Shown here in pieces: positions 1-12,936 of a stretch of DNA of 64,000 bases. This DNA comes from Liolophura sinensis (Eukaryota; Mollusca; Polyplacophora; Chitonida; Chitonidae): the NCBI RefSeq assembly GCF_032854445.1, contig NC_088301.1:36629187-36693186 (forward strand), read 5' to 3'. The notes beneath the pieces were generated by a model. It was not told the origin of the DNA and did not search any database. It worked only from the letters and a program-made list of their open reading frames with translations. Each line of letters opens with the position of its first letter. The first letter of the stretch is position 1. The position numbers and the translations under genes are program-made.

Positions 1-40
1 ACATATGCCTTCAACCTAAAATCTGACTGCTATGATAATA

Positions 41-301
41 AGGATTTATTTATTTATTGATTAGTGATTTATGCCGTACTTAGTATTTCACATGTACGAT
101 GGCGGCATTGTGGTGGAGGAAACCGGGCAGAGCCCGGGTGAAACCCACGACTATCCGCAGGTTGCTTACAGACATTCCCACTTACGGCCAGAGATAAAGC
201 CAGCATGAGCTGGACTTGAACTCACAGCAACCACATTGGTGAGAGACTCCTGTGTCATTACGCTGTGCTAGCGCGCTAACCAACTGAGCCACAGACGCCC
301 C
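41..301 (-). repeat. tRNA-derived SINE, near full length
   Basis: Antisense copy of the commonest SINE in the window. Read on -, it starts with a tRNA-like head (GGGGCGTCTGTGGCTCAG, then a box-B-like GTTCAAGTCC) and ends in a TTTATTTATTTATT tail on +. It lies in the intron to the left of the first visible FAAH exon. Confidence 0.85.
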
Positions 302-1047
302 ATGATATTGAGGAAGCAAGCTATAGTATGGTGTAAAACTTTATTGCAAATAATGCCTGCTGCTGTGTGAGTCCTCCATTAGACACATCATAGGAAGAGG
401 CAAACATGTAACAATGTAAGGATGGTGAATTACTACACAAACATGAATTCAAACAAAATGCACTCGAAATTTATGTGAGGTAAGGCCTAGTGCACACGGA
501 CAACATTTGTTATTGAAAATCCTGATGTCATGTGATATGGAATATTGAGTACCTGCATACTTGCAGCATTTGTTGTCCATTTTTGTCCATTTTCAAGATT
601 TAAGCAGCGAAAGATGGTCACATTATACGTTCAAGGTCATGTGACCCCAAAATCAGCTAGTTCTCACAGCTTCCATTTTGTATGTACTCACATGACATTT
701 CCATAGACACTGATTGGTAGATGTAGACGACAAGATCTGTCAAGGCCCAGATTGCCCTCTCACATGCCCTCTCATTTGTTTCTGGACTTTTTGTTGCCCA
801 AAGCTAAACAAGCTGAATCTTTGGATCAAGTGTTCCAAACTCAGGAATTCTAGATGTGGTTGTCCACACATGAGTAAATTTCAGAGATTTTTTATTGTCT
901 AGAAATTTCGTTTCCAACAACAACTGTTGCTTGTGTGCGCTCAGCTTAAGTGCAAAAAGTGAAAAAAAAGGCAAAGAAAAATGTTCATTTTGTATGTACA
1001 AGTGCACATACATACACTGTGCATAATTTTTATTTGTTCATTTTTAG

Positions 1048-1797
1048 TGCTGAATGCAGTAATCCTATATATGGTGTTACTGTGAACCCTCATGATGTCA
1101 GCCGGTGTCCAGGGGGGTCCTCTGGTGGTGAGGGGGCCCTGGTTGGATCTGAAGGCTCCATTCTTGGCTTTGGTACAGACATTGGGGGCAGTCTTCGCAT
1201 CCCTGCTCACATGTGTGGCATCTACAGCTTAAAGCCCACACGTGACAGACTCAGGTAACTCAATTCCTTTATAACTATACATACCTTACTGGCATCAGTT
1301 TACACTGGCAAGATGTCAATAAAATAATTGAAATATAATAAAATGTAACATTGTTTTTGCTGCAGTTGATCAGCCCCAAAGCAATGATGTCTGCAGCTGT
1401 GCCTTTGTGTCATTAGAGAGGTGATATACTCCTAGCCATCATTAAAAATATGTACGGCATAAGCTGAACCTAATCTAAAGTTTTTATACGTTTAAATTTT
1501 GATAGTTTCTCTTTCTCTTCATGTGGCAGAATAATAAAAAAGAATTCCATGCCAACTGAGACAGTTTTCTTATCTGATAGGATCAGGTTTTGACCAGCAA
1601 AGAATTTATGACTCTAAACCTTCCTAAAAAATCTCAGAGATAAATATCAGTTAAATAAAGGAATAAATAATCAAACCTCATTCTAACAAATGCCAGTATT
1701 ATCCAAGATGAGAAACATGCAATCTTAATTGCTCATAGGAACAAACCAACTCAGAAACAATATTACATAGCTTTAATTGTAACACAATTGCAACAGT

Positions 1798-1838
<41 letters not shown>

Positions 1839-4800
1839 TATGTAAATTCTCCTCGCCAGGGATCTTTCTCTTTTATTCAAATATATATATATATATATAT
1901 ATTGGCTATACTGTCTTATATATACATTGACATTCAATACAACTTCTTGTTTTCTTGTTTTCTTATAGCTCAAAAGGGATATTTGGACTCCTCAAGGGGC
2001 AAAACTTAAGTATGGGCTCGTTAATGTACGAAATCCCTATACGTCCAAAATTATTACTTTTCTAATGAAAGTGTGCATGCACATGTATGTGTTTTCATTC
2101 AGAAATCATCCTCAAGCTATCCGAGAAAATCTGTGTTGGGGTATACTGATTCATAATGTATTCCATATGTAGGTTTAGATGTGCATCATATACATAACAC
2201 TAAAGCTAAAGTTTATACAGTTACTTCTGTAGTTCAGCAACATAAGTCAGTACATTCACAAAAATGTCCTTTGTCATGACATCATCTTTTTGAATTACAC
2301 CTCAACATTTTTTTCTGTTTTTTTTTCTCCTTCATCAGTCCAAGCTTGCCCAGGTCCAATGGCTCATGATGTGAACAGCCTTGCTGTTGCCATGGAGGCT
2401 CTTCTTTCACCGCTCATGTATGAACTGGATCCTGTACTACCTCGCATGCCATTTAACTCCAAGGTAAAGCAGAATGGCCAATGAGGATTTCTTTATCACC
2501 TTGACTTTTGTGGTAAATGGTTGTTTCCACCGATGAATAATGAAACACAGAAATGTACAACATAAAACCAGAAGCATTTACCATAATGAATTATGTATTT
2601 AACTAAAGTGTGGCCTGTAAATATGTACTTCCAGATTGTACATAGCATCCTTAAAATGAAACTTTTGTTGGCAACATTAAGATTTAGGAACATCCTTTTC
2701 CTTCCTTTGAGATATTTGTTTTACTACTTTTTATATTGCAGGTTTACAGAAGTACAAATCCATTGAGAATTGGCTATTTTCTGGATACAGGTGTTGTGCA
2801 GCCCATCCCAGCTGTCCAAAGGGCAGTTCACCTGGCAAAAGAAGTTCTTCAACAGCAAGGCCACACGGTCAGCTCACTAATACATGTATACAGGCATATG
2901 CAAAGATGACAGTTCTGTCTTGTGCTAAAAATGCATTATATCCAACCCACTAAGCTCAGGAGATTAGATACAAATTTAGCTGAAATATACAAATATTAAT
3001 ATTAAACACTGATATTATGCACTTGACATTGATTATTTATTTATTTATTTGATTGGTGTTTTTCACTTATACGACGGCAGCCAGCATTATGGTGGGTGGA
3101 AACCGGGCACAGCCCGGGGGAAACCCACGACCATCCGCAGGTTCCTGAAAGACCTTCCCACTTACGGCCAGAGAGGAAGCCAGCATGAGCTGGACTTGAA
3201 CTCACAGCGACTGCATTGGTGAGAGGCTTCTGGGTCATTATGCTGCGCTAGCGCGCTAACCGACTGAGCCACGGAGGCCCCCACTTGACATTGAAAGAAC
3301 ATCTGTGGCTGCCTAAACTCTTATGATCATGTTATTTTATTCACCTAAGAGATGTGTTGGGGGCCAGTGGTTAGTATGCCAGTGGAGTGCAATGACCCAG
3401 GAGCCTCTCACCAATGGATGGCTGTGAGTTCAAGTCCATCTGTGCTGGCTGTTTCTCCAGTCATAAGTCCATCTGTGCTGGCTGTTTCTCCAGTCATCTG
3501 TGGGGGAGGTCTGCAGGTAACCTGCAGATGGTTGTGGGTTTCCTCCATGTTCTGCTCTTTCTCCTCCCGCCATAATGCTGGCTCCCATCATACAAGTGAA
3601 ATATTCTTGAGTATGGTGTAAAGCACCAGTCAAATAAATAAATAAGAGATGACTTGAAGAGTTTTACCATGATATGAACCATGTAGGCAAAGAGGCTTTA
3701 ATTATTCATTCTTGAGGTGAGATAAATATTGAATATTTTGTGAATTTTCCAGTTGAAAAGAATTCATTGATGTGTTTAAATTTTTTTATTATTTTTATAG
3801 ATATTGTTTGATAGAATAATGTAATTCTGAAGTTGTGTGAAAACCCTTCTTTTTTATTATTGATTTTCAGTTCGTTCAGATTGAGCCCCCATGTGTGGAA
3901 GATGCATTATTCAGACTGTATTCTTCTGCTTTGTTTGGGGATGGAGGTCACAGTTTCATGAGATACCTGTAAATGTTAATTATTGTTATCAGCATGTGAA
4001 ATGCATCTAGGGTGCTTGACAGATGTAATAGTAAAAATAAAGTTAATATAAAAAATGAGGTTGATTGATAGGGGTTGTCCTGGAAGATCACACTTTGTAT
4101 GACAAATACATGTAGCAGAAGAAAAGTTATATGGCGCACAGACAAGTATACAGGAATCAGAGTGTATGATGAATTGACCAAATGTGACAAAAGTTTTCTG
4201 TGACAGTTTGAAACACCATGACTGAGAAAAAAAATGCTAATTGAGCTTCACCATGCTTTAAGTGTCCTTTTGCAAATATTTTGTGCATATTGTGGTGCTT
4301 GAAGTTTCTAGAGTTGGGATTGGGGTGGGGTGGGGTGCGTTTTACCAGTTATAATAAATTATAGCTACTTTGTCTTTTTGTGATTTTCTAATGAAACTGC
4401 ATACGCTACATATACATTGTGACAAAAGCACGTTTTACTGATAACTGATAAAATATTGCATATCCCAAGTTGTAACAAATGCAGATTTTACCTTGTCTCT
4501 GAGAAGAAGAATCGGTTAGAATTTATTCAGTCTATATCATCCCCTTCTCCTCAGGGACAAGGATTTAAGTGATGTCTCCAGTCAGAAACTTTGGGCTATT
4601 CTATGGTTGCCTAGAAGACTTAAGTGGATTCTGTCTACCCTTGTGGGGTTAGTGGTGAGTAACAGTGATAAATTTATTCGGATCACAATTTCTCATTAAT
4701 GTGTTAGATGACAGTGCAGATTTTGCTTACCAGAACAAGCCGTTGTGGAAATGTATTTGAGACCGTGTATTCCAGGGTATATATTTATATTTTAACTTAC

Positions 4801-7800
4801 CAATTGGCTTTTTCTGAACAGTTTGCAGTGACTGATTTTTGCTTATAGAATTGGTCATTCTTTAAAACATACATGTGTATACTTGTCTCTTTCACACAGT
4901 AATATTTTTCACTCACACTCAAATTATGTTTGAATGCCTTGGTTGATGTTACAAGCTCTTCTGTCTTCATTGTAGATAAACTGGTTTTAAAAGTAGGGCT
5001 TTATCAGCTCTCAGGCATCAGTGAGTGGTGTAGACAAGGAGACCGAGGGAGATAAAGAGAGCATGGTAGAGGGGGGGGGGGCTATAGACAAAGTCAGTGG
5101 GGTAGACAAAGTGGGTGAGTGTGTTAGAAAAAGTGAGTGAGTGAGTATAAACAAAGTGAATGAGTGGAAGTAGACAAAGAGGGTGAAGGAGTTTGACAAA
5201 GTGCGTGAGCACAGATAGACAAAGTGAGTGAGTAGGGGTAGACAAAGTGAGTGAGTAGGGGTAGATAAAGTGAGTGTATGGGTAGACAAAGTGAGTGAGA
5301 AGGGGTAGACAAAGTGAGTGTATGGGTAGACAAAGTGAGTGAGAAGGGGTAGACAAAGTGAGTGTGTATGGCTAGACAAAGTGAGTGAGTAGGGATAGAC
5401 CAAGTGAGTGTGTATGGGTAGACAAAGTGAGTGAGAAGGGGTAGACAAAGTGAGTGTGTAGGGGTAGGCAAAGTGAGTGAGTAGGGATAGACCAAGTGAG
5501 TGTGTATGGGTAGACAAAGTGAGTGAGTAGGGATAGACCAAGTGAGTGTGTATGGGTAGACAAAGTGAGTGAGTAGGGATAGACCAAGTGAGTGTTTAGG
5601 GGTAGGCAAAGGTAGTGATGGAAAGTAGACAATGTGACCCAGAGGCAGTAGACAAAGGGACAGGGTAAACAAAGTGAGTCAGTAGGGTAGACAAAGTGAG
5701 TGAGGAAGAGTGAGCAATGTGACTGAGTAGGGTAGACTAACTATGTAGACAAAGTGAGCGAGCATTGGTAGACAATGTGAGTGAGGAAGGGTACACAAAG
5801 TGAGTGAGTGGGGTAGACAGTAACTGATGGGTAAACAATGTGACTGAGTGGTGGTAGACAAAGTGAGTGAAGGAGGGTAAATATAGTAACTGAGTAGGGT
5901 AGACAGTAACTGAGTAGGAAGACAAAGTGAGTGAGGGAGGGGACTAGGAACTGATACAAGTATATCACCTCTGTGGATGCCACAGTCGTTTTCTTAAACA
6001 TTTGTTTTTTTCAGAGCCCTAAACATGGCAGAATGCTATTGTCAAGTAAAGGTGTGGAGTGAGTATACTGAAGGCGTCATGAACGCAATAGCATAATCCT
6101 AAAATATTGAAACATTACTAAATTATGGTTTTCATGCTTCTTGGACATTTTTGTGATCTATTTCTAAAATGTTTAGGGATACTCTGTTTCTGTAATAGAG
6201 ATACAACTTCTAGTAGCATTGTGTATTTCTTGTGAAAGTATTTATTTCTAACTTGACATTTGTACGATAAAGTCCAATAATTCTGATATTTGTTTTTACT
6301 GGAATTATTTCTGTTGCAGTTCTGTTGCTGAATGGTGGCAGCTTACCCTAGACATCCAGGTAACATCCGAAATGGGGAACATTTGCTTGCCCTGAGTAAT
6401 TTAGGCCTAATCTGTGTAGTCTATTGCTCATTCCTACTTTTATGGGGACATTTTGTTTGCAGACTCCTAATGTATTAATCATCAAAGCAAGAAAACAGTG
6501 GTCAATAAGTTTGTACCCTTGTCGCCATTTGGTGCATACTAATGCAATATGTGCTGTAAAGAATTCACTGTGTTTCCCCTAAATTTTAGCGTTGTGCAGA
6601 ACGGCACAGTTTGCTGGATTCTAATGTATTTATTTACCTTGTATGGTGGCTTAAGAGTTTTTGTTAAAAATTGATGAATTTCTTATCAGAAAAACTTGAG
6701 AATTGGCATCAGAAGTATCATTTTGTGTGCTTCTGAAAGTGCATTATTACATTCAAAAGTTTAGGCATAATACAGTATCCACTTGAACCTAATTTAAGCA
6801 GAAAGGCTTAGGACAGCAATAGATATGTAAGGACAGTAATAGTAAAAATAAAGTTAATATGATAGCAAAAAAAATGAGGTTGATTGTTTGTGGTTGTCCT
6901 GGAAGATCACAATTTTTTATGACAATACAGTATCCACTTGAACCTAATTTAAGCAAAAAGGCTAAGGACAGCAATAGATATGTACAGATAAGACCTGCCC
7001 TACATGTACATATCAATTAATCAACACTGGTATTGATACTCCTTCCCAACCATGATCCTTCAAAACACTAATCATTGGGCACGAGGTTATCAGCAAAGCA
7101 CCCCATGTTCAAAATAACCGAAATGTGATTTATCCTAGGAATTTTTACTTCAATAATGAGAGTTATTTCTGTTCTTCATGACAAAATTTCAAAAGTTTGC
7201 ATATAGTACCATAAGTTAAGATAATTCTGACTTAAGTTGAAGACAGTTTCATGATCCTGGTGTCTGCTGGATTATTTTTTCAAGCATCCATGTCCAAGAT
7301 TGGTTTGACAAGATGTTGAGTATATTTACCAGACCATTGTTTTGTTGATGAATTATTATTTTTTTTTCAAATTCTATTTATACTGGTAGTTAATTATAAT
7401 CTTGTTTGTGTTTGTAGAAATATAGAGAGATGTTTATCGAGCAATGGCAAAAGTTAAAACTAGATGTGGTTGTCTCACCTGGATATGCCTCCACAGCCAC
7501 ACCCTCTGGGTTTGCTTCGGAGGCAGAAGGTAAAAACAGTCTCTTAATGATTATCTTAATAATTAAAACAGTCTGTTTTTCTTGAAGCAGTAATCTTTAG
7601 AAAAATTCTCAACTAGCACCTAAGCAAACATTAAAACTGTTCTATTTGAACTTCTTTTTGAACAGGCAGCACGTCTTACACCACCATATACAATGTTCTG
7701 AACTTTCCGGCGGGTTCCATGCCTGTTACCAAGGTTTCAACTCAAGATGAAGAGGACTTGCAGCAACATTATCATCCCAAAAATCATCATGAAAGGGTGC

Positions 7801-9087
7801 TCCAAAAGGTAATTCTAATAATACATTGACTGGCACTCTAATACATGGCCCCTTTAAAAACAATTTAGTAGGGCAACTAGCGGGACACCACTTGAAATCG
7901 TTATTAAGTCAGCTCATAAAATTTCAATATCTTGAAAACTGGTAAAGGTATAAAAACCAAACTTTGAAGTTTTAATAAAGAATATATGAAGCAACTTTTG
8001 ACATTTGTGCTGTTTGGCCATGATTTACCAGCCACTTTGAATTTCATTGATAAGCTTAGAAAATCGGCATCTCCAAGACGGCTAAACCCGTCGACGTAAA
8101 ATTTAGTTTCTAGGTGGATTGTCCAACAAAGATTCAAAAAATCATTGAGTTTGGTGTGCACATTAAGTAAAAACGGACCAATGAAATTAGCTCAAAATAA
8201 GGTTAACTCTTAAAAACTGCACAATTGTATTGAACTAAAACATTTATGAGAATACCTTGACCTATGGATTATGAATTTCAAAGAACCTTTCTTGTTTGAG
8301 TAGTGGTTTTCAGGTAATTGCCAAAAAAACATTAAAAAAAAATTTAAGAAATTGTTCGAATTTTCTCCAAAATTCAACAAGTGAGCTTTATGCAAGACTG
8401 CATGAAACTTGTCACTGCAGTTTACCATAGGAACAGGCAGCAACTTTGCAATAATGTATTGTTTCTGTCTTTTGTTCTTGTTCTTCAGCAGAAAATCAAG
8501 CCACCTAATTTCTGTGCTAGTCTTCACTAATAGGCCCATGGTAAATGATGTCTGGCAATCTAGGGTTCAAATCCATACATTCCTTTTTCTTCTTTCTTCG
8601 TTCTTAATCTTATTTTTACTATTCAGCATACAATTTATGCAGAGCGTACAGAGTCGATCCCCAGAATTACTGTCCATGACAGCTATGCATGTAGCCCAGT
8701 ACTGCTATCTGAGAGCAGTGTTTCTTAACTTTTCACTGGTCACAACCCCCACTGGCATTGTATCTAGCTTCTTGTGGTTCAAATCCAGATTATTCCTGCC
8801 TATTCTTTTTTTCTTTTTTTGTTTCCATTATCATGAACTTCTCTGCCACTACCTTGACAGATTGTATGATGGTGGATTCACCTGTTTGTCTGTCTGTCAG
8901 AAGCAGCCACCTATGTTTATCACAGGGATGTTAGCAGGCAATGTTTTTCTTTTCATTGTTCTTGATTGTTTCTTGTTTCAGGTTCTTGTGGGTAGTAAAA
9001 GGGATGCCTGTTAACGTCCAGTGTGTTGCTTTACCTTTTCAAGAGGAGCTGGTCCTGCGAATAATGAGAGACTTGGAAAGGGTTTGA
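1048..9087 (+). CDS. FAAH: Fatty-acid amide hydrolase (FAAH1-like), C-terminal part, 11 exons
   Basis: Amidase-signature serine hydrolase; the family cleaves fatty acid amides such as anandamide at intracellular membranes. Exons: 1048-1254, 1969-2009, 2339-2463, 2742-2867, 3871-3968, 4555-4654, 6015-6058, 6320-6359, 7418-7529, 7666-7808, 8982-9087. Phases match at every junction except within the last exon. The first visible exon carries the amidase signature: [11 protein letters not shown] holds the bridging Ser and GTDIGGSLR the nucleophilic Ser. The catalytic Lys and N-terminal region lie left of the window, so the gene is partial. Later landmarks are [40 protein letters not shown] and [17 protein letters not shown], in the usual FAAH order. 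The last exon stops early ([10 protein letters not shown]) as written; one fewer A in the run at 8997-9000 restores the conserved C-terminus, ending at TGA 9085-9087. The donor after 2867 (GTCAGC) is weak. FAAH1 is preferred to FAAH2 because of the Ser-Ser motif context and C-terminal similarity. Confidence 0.9.
1803..1902. repeat. Two (AT)n microsatellites
   Basis: Alternating AT runs at about 1803-1833 and 1880-1902, in the FAAH intron just upstream of the 41-bp exon at 1969. Confidence 0.95.
3029..3281 (-). repeat. tRNA-derived SINE, full length
   Basis: Antisense copy with a TTTATTTATTTATTTGATTGGTG tail-side start and GCTAACCGACTGAGCCACGG at the tRNA-like end. It is one of the less diverged copies and lies in the FAAH intron between exons 2742-2867 and 3871-3968. 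Confidence 0.9.
3352..3645 (+). repeat. tRNA-derived SINE with an internal 33-bp duplication
   Basis: Sense copy in the same intron as the antisense copy at 3029-3281, about 70 bp away, so the two form a head-to-head inverted pair. A 33-bp segment just after the box-B-like part is perfectly duplicated in tandem (3432-3464 and 3465-3497). The copy ends CAAATAAATAAATAAG. Confidence 0.88.
4022..4108 (+). repeat. Dispersed repeat of about 85 bp (copy 1, FAAH intron)
   Basis: The stretch starting GTAATAGTAAAAATAAAGTT and ending GATCACACTTTGTATGACAA recurs with small differences at about 6835-6925 in another intron of the same gene. The family is not recognised. Confidence 0.75.
5024..5945. repeat. 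Minisatellite, 20-24 bp unit (GTAGACAAAGTGAGTGAGTAGG)
   Basis: About 900 bp of degenerate tandem repeat in the FAAH intron between exons 4555-4654 and 6015-6058. Short units related to TAGACAAAGTGAGTGAG alternate with variants in TATGGG or AGGGATAGACC. Around 5390-5600 two units combine into a dimer of about 46 bp. Units become more diverged towards the right (5640-5945). Reading frames on - (Leu/Thr/Ser/His/Tyr-rich) come only from the repeat. Confidence 0.95.
6772..6985 (+). repeat. Composite repeat: direct repeat of about 60 bp flanking copy 2 of the 85-bp repeat
   Basis: ACAGTATCCACTTGAACC and the following bases occur at about 6772-6833 and again at about 6926-6985. Between them lies the second copy of the element also found at 4022-4108. 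The arrangement looks like a local duplication inside the FAAH intron between exons 6320-6359 and 7418-7529. Confidence 0.75.
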
Positions 9088-9573
9088 TCAACCAGCATGT
9101 TTCAACCTCAGCTAATCATGTGAAGTAGATATTGCCTCAGTTATGGTTTTCTAATTGGGCTTACTGTTATTGTTTATTTAGCCAGCTTTTTACAGGAGAA
9201 GATGCTCAGGCTGTTAAGATGTGACTGTGTAATTGAATATATACATAAACGCTTATATTAATGCCAGTTCTTCGGGACTCATGGTATCCAAGTTAATAAC
9301 AGATCTGGCGGAGTTGCGAAGATGCATTTTGTGCCCATTATCCATTAGAATGAGGATAAACATGTGACCTACTTATTGTTATAGCAGAAGAAAGTTGTAC
9401 TGCAAGCTTTTTGCTATAATCAAAAGCTCCAAGACGAATTTCACTTAAGTGAATACATTCACTAAATTCATCATCATACTATAGTCTATCCTTCATGGTG
9501 CAGACCTCATTGAGGAAGTTAACTGTTCATAGACTGTAATATTTTGATGGTTTTGATACAGAACATAACAAAG

Positions 9574-9579
9574 AATAAA
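9574..9579 (+). promoter_or_regulatory. Candidate poly(A) signal of FAAH
   Basis: AATAAA about 490 bp downstream of the inferred FAAH stop codon, in AT-rich DNA. Position and hexamer are the only evidence. Confidence 0.4.
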
Positions 9580-12500
9580 TTTTGCAAGAACAAATGAACT
9601 AAAATTATTTTATAATCAAGACTTTTTGGACAAGTGGTTTTCACTGAAACCCACAAAACCGATTCTTTTACAGGAACAAATGACTTTAAGCTTTGTGGTT
9701 TTGAAAGAAATCTTGTAACAGAACCTTAACAATATTTCAGGTTGTTAGCTTTTACTCGGATCATGGGTCTGCAGTGAATCATGTCAGTATATTTTGTGTG
9801 TGCATTAGTACAGATGTATCGGCATTGATGAACAAGTATATATTACTCAAGTGCTATTATATTATCAGCTTAATTTTTTGGAGTGTCAAGCTGATTTAGT
9901 TATTGTTTATTTGAATGTTCATTTGGATAAATGATGCTTTAACATAATAGTTAAGTTTCTTTATTTTTCAGTCTAAAATGTTTTGTTGTTTGTTTTACCA
10001 GAGGATGAGATTTTTGTCACGTTTTTAATCTTGTGTTAGGGAAAGTTATTACTGTATTTTTGTGTCTCTTCCGTTGTTATCTTTGATATTATGTACCAGC
10101 TTTGTTTTGTTTTGTTTGAGTAATACACATTATACAGCAAAAAAGCAACTTGATATTGTTCTCGAGGCTGCAGCATATGTGCATATGGTGTCTGCTTGGC
10201 TTAATTTAAACAGACTGCTCACTAGTTTAAAAGTAGTATTTAGGTGAGTGTTATTCAGTCAGACAACGTATTGAGATAATGTAAGAAAGTGGTTGCGTCA
10301 TTGTCCAGTTACAATTTATTGAGTTTGTAGACAAATTATAGTTGTAACTTGTCATGGTTAAGGGGTTTAATTTGAAGGCTTGGTTGGACTCTTTTGTACT
10401 AGGTGGAGTCCTTTTGTACTATAAGCTGATGTGTACCCTAATTCTTCTAAAATTTGGGGCAAGTATTAGTAAGATTGATTGTAGAATATTACATTTCTTT
10501 ACCAGCCATTTGGAAAAGTAAAGATATGAGTACATTGTTCATTAAAATTAGATGGTCTAACCATGTAAGAAAAAAGGAAATCAGTATTAATGCTTGAATT
10601 ACATATATACTGGCTAAAATGAGCAGAACTGGCATCCCAAATTTTAGAATAAATAGGGTATTGTTGCCTGTTGTGTTAAAATTTAAGACGTCTGTCTTGT
10701 AGGCAAGGTTACACTTTTTTGTTTATCGTCGAGGTTGGTTATAATTTTCAGTTTAGACTGGGTTGGAGGTGAATTGGGTGTATGTTTGGCATATGCACGT
10801 ACGATTTTGGTAGCATGACTTGAATTATATTTCAGTCACCATTTGAAAACAGTTCCTTTGCAAAAATGAGAGCTTGCCAATACAGCTCCTATAATTCTCA
10901 CGAGATTGTCTGGAAAATTTTCAGGTGTACTGAGATTATAGCTATTTAAACTTTGTTGTTGTGACCATCTGATATTGTTTTTAAATTTAAAGAATTACTA
11001 CCAAAGGGTCATTACTCACTTTTAATGGAGTTGAATTAACCTGGGTTTCTCATAACACTGGCTTTTTCACAAAAAATAACTTGATTACAGTTATAAACCT
11101 TTGAAAATGTTGTTTTCCATTAGCATCTGTAAGATCTGTATTTTTCATTTCCTGAAACATTATAAACACATTTTACCAATACTAACCATTGTGTATGATT
11201 CTTACAGTGCACACACTTCTTAAGCACTGTAACAAATGTGTTTATTTTTCTGTTTTATATTTATGAGTTTGTAGTGTTTTATTGCCTTTCTCACCCATAG
11301 AAATACTTACTGAACATTTCCACAAAATGTGTTTATTTTACTGTCCTTATTTGCCAACTTTAACTTTTACCCATAGAATACTTAATAAAGATTTCCACCT
11401 GTGATGTATGTAATAACTCTGGGATGTTAGGGGCTGATTAATCAACATAGTGTTTTACAACTGTGTTGGTTGTTGGTATGTGATATAAAGCCTTCCTCTA
11501 ATATTTGGTTTTGCTGTCTTGGTTTTTCATATTTTTCTTGTGAAGTTAAAAAATATTAGATATGGCAGATTTATTTCCTTGTTCTGTCTTTGTGCATATG
11601 ATAAAACCAATATTGAAATGCATATGACACTTACAAGGTTCTTTAATCATGCATTATCATTTTTACATCAGATCTGTTTTACGTTGTCTGTGCAGCTTTG
11701 TTAGTTTATATAGAACTGTAAGGTTAACATTTGAAAATGAAAAATTACATTTACTGAAGTTTCCTGAACCATGTTTTGTATTAGACTTATTGTATTAACA
11801 GCCAATGTACACACATAAAACTGAGATTTATGATATATTTTTACCTAAATTTTAATCAGAGAATTCTTCACAATTGCATGCTCATGTTGTACACTATTTA
11901 AACAAAAAAAATAATAAAGCGTACATTTAGAATAGTAAAATACTCAAGGTATATACATGTATGTACAGATTATTAGGGAAATGGTTGTACTGATGATTAT
12001 GCATTACTTAATAAAGATACAGCAAATATTTTACCAAACTATGTTGTGAGCTTTATGTTTCTACACCTATTCCAGGTGTAATAGTTCATATCTGTCATTT
12101 GAAAGTAGGAATATTAGTCAACAAATCAACAAATATTATTTGTTACGTAGTATTAAGTAGTATTCCTAGGTAGTATTAATTTATCATTTTGGTATTTAAT
12201 CTGTTGATTGAATTTTTTTCTTTTCTTTTTTTTTATTATTTTTTTCATTATTTTCATTCCAGTCTTGTTTTCTTTGCATATCATTAGTATGAACCAATTT
12301 TGTGAATAAGATGCCTGTCATGATCTTCTGTCCCCAGGATCTTTGAAGCTGATTTAGACTAAAGTCAAACTTAGTCTTAACATCAAAATGCTTTTCTGTG
12401 CTGACATTGTGATTTATCTTAGGAATTTTCTACTTTAATACTGAGTGTTGTCTTAGTGCTTCATGACAAAATCAACAAACGGTATTTAAGTTTGAGTAAA

Positions 12501-12675
12501 AGTTCTGGAATTATACCAATGTTTGAAATTTAAGTCTAAGAAGGCTTTATATTCAAAGTCCTGAAGAATTGCACTGACAGCCTTGGAAATACTAGATGAA
12601 CACAAGTTTGTTCTGGACCATTGTGATCATGAGTCAGTAGCTTAGCTGCTGCTAAATGTCTGACTTGTATGTGGG

Positions 12676-12936
12676 TGTGGTCCTCGGTGGCCTAGTGGTT
12701 AGCATGCTGATGCAGAACAATAACCCAGGTGCCTTTCACCAGTGCCCTTGTTATGAGCTATGCTTCCTCTCTGGTCAAACATGGGAAGGCCTGCCAGCAA
12801 CCAGCAGATGGCCACAGGTTTTCCTCCGGGTTTTGTTTGGTTTTCTTCCACAATAACACTGGCCACTGACATATAAGTGAAATATTTTTCAGTATTGGTA
12901 TAGTGTAAAACTCCAATCAAATAAGCAGATAAATGT
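12676..12936 (+). repeat. tRNA-derived SINE, diverged
   Basis: Sense copy beginning GTCCTCGGTGGCCTAGTGG and ending CCAATCAAATAAGCAGATAA. The middle still shows the family landmarks GGGAAGGCC and TATAAGTGAAATA. It lies between FAAH and PIGB. Confidence 0.8.

Noticed and set aside
5011-5672. Long open frames on - (up to 182 aa), Leu/Thr/His/Tyr-rich
   Set aside because: They are read-through of a 20-24 bp minisatellite whose units lack stops on that strand; several frames are open at once and no domain is present.
8409-9014. 201-aa open frame on +
   Set aside because: Mostly FAAH intron; only the last few residues overlap the last FAAH exon, and in the frame caused by the homopolymer discrepancy. 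The N-terminal part resembles no family.
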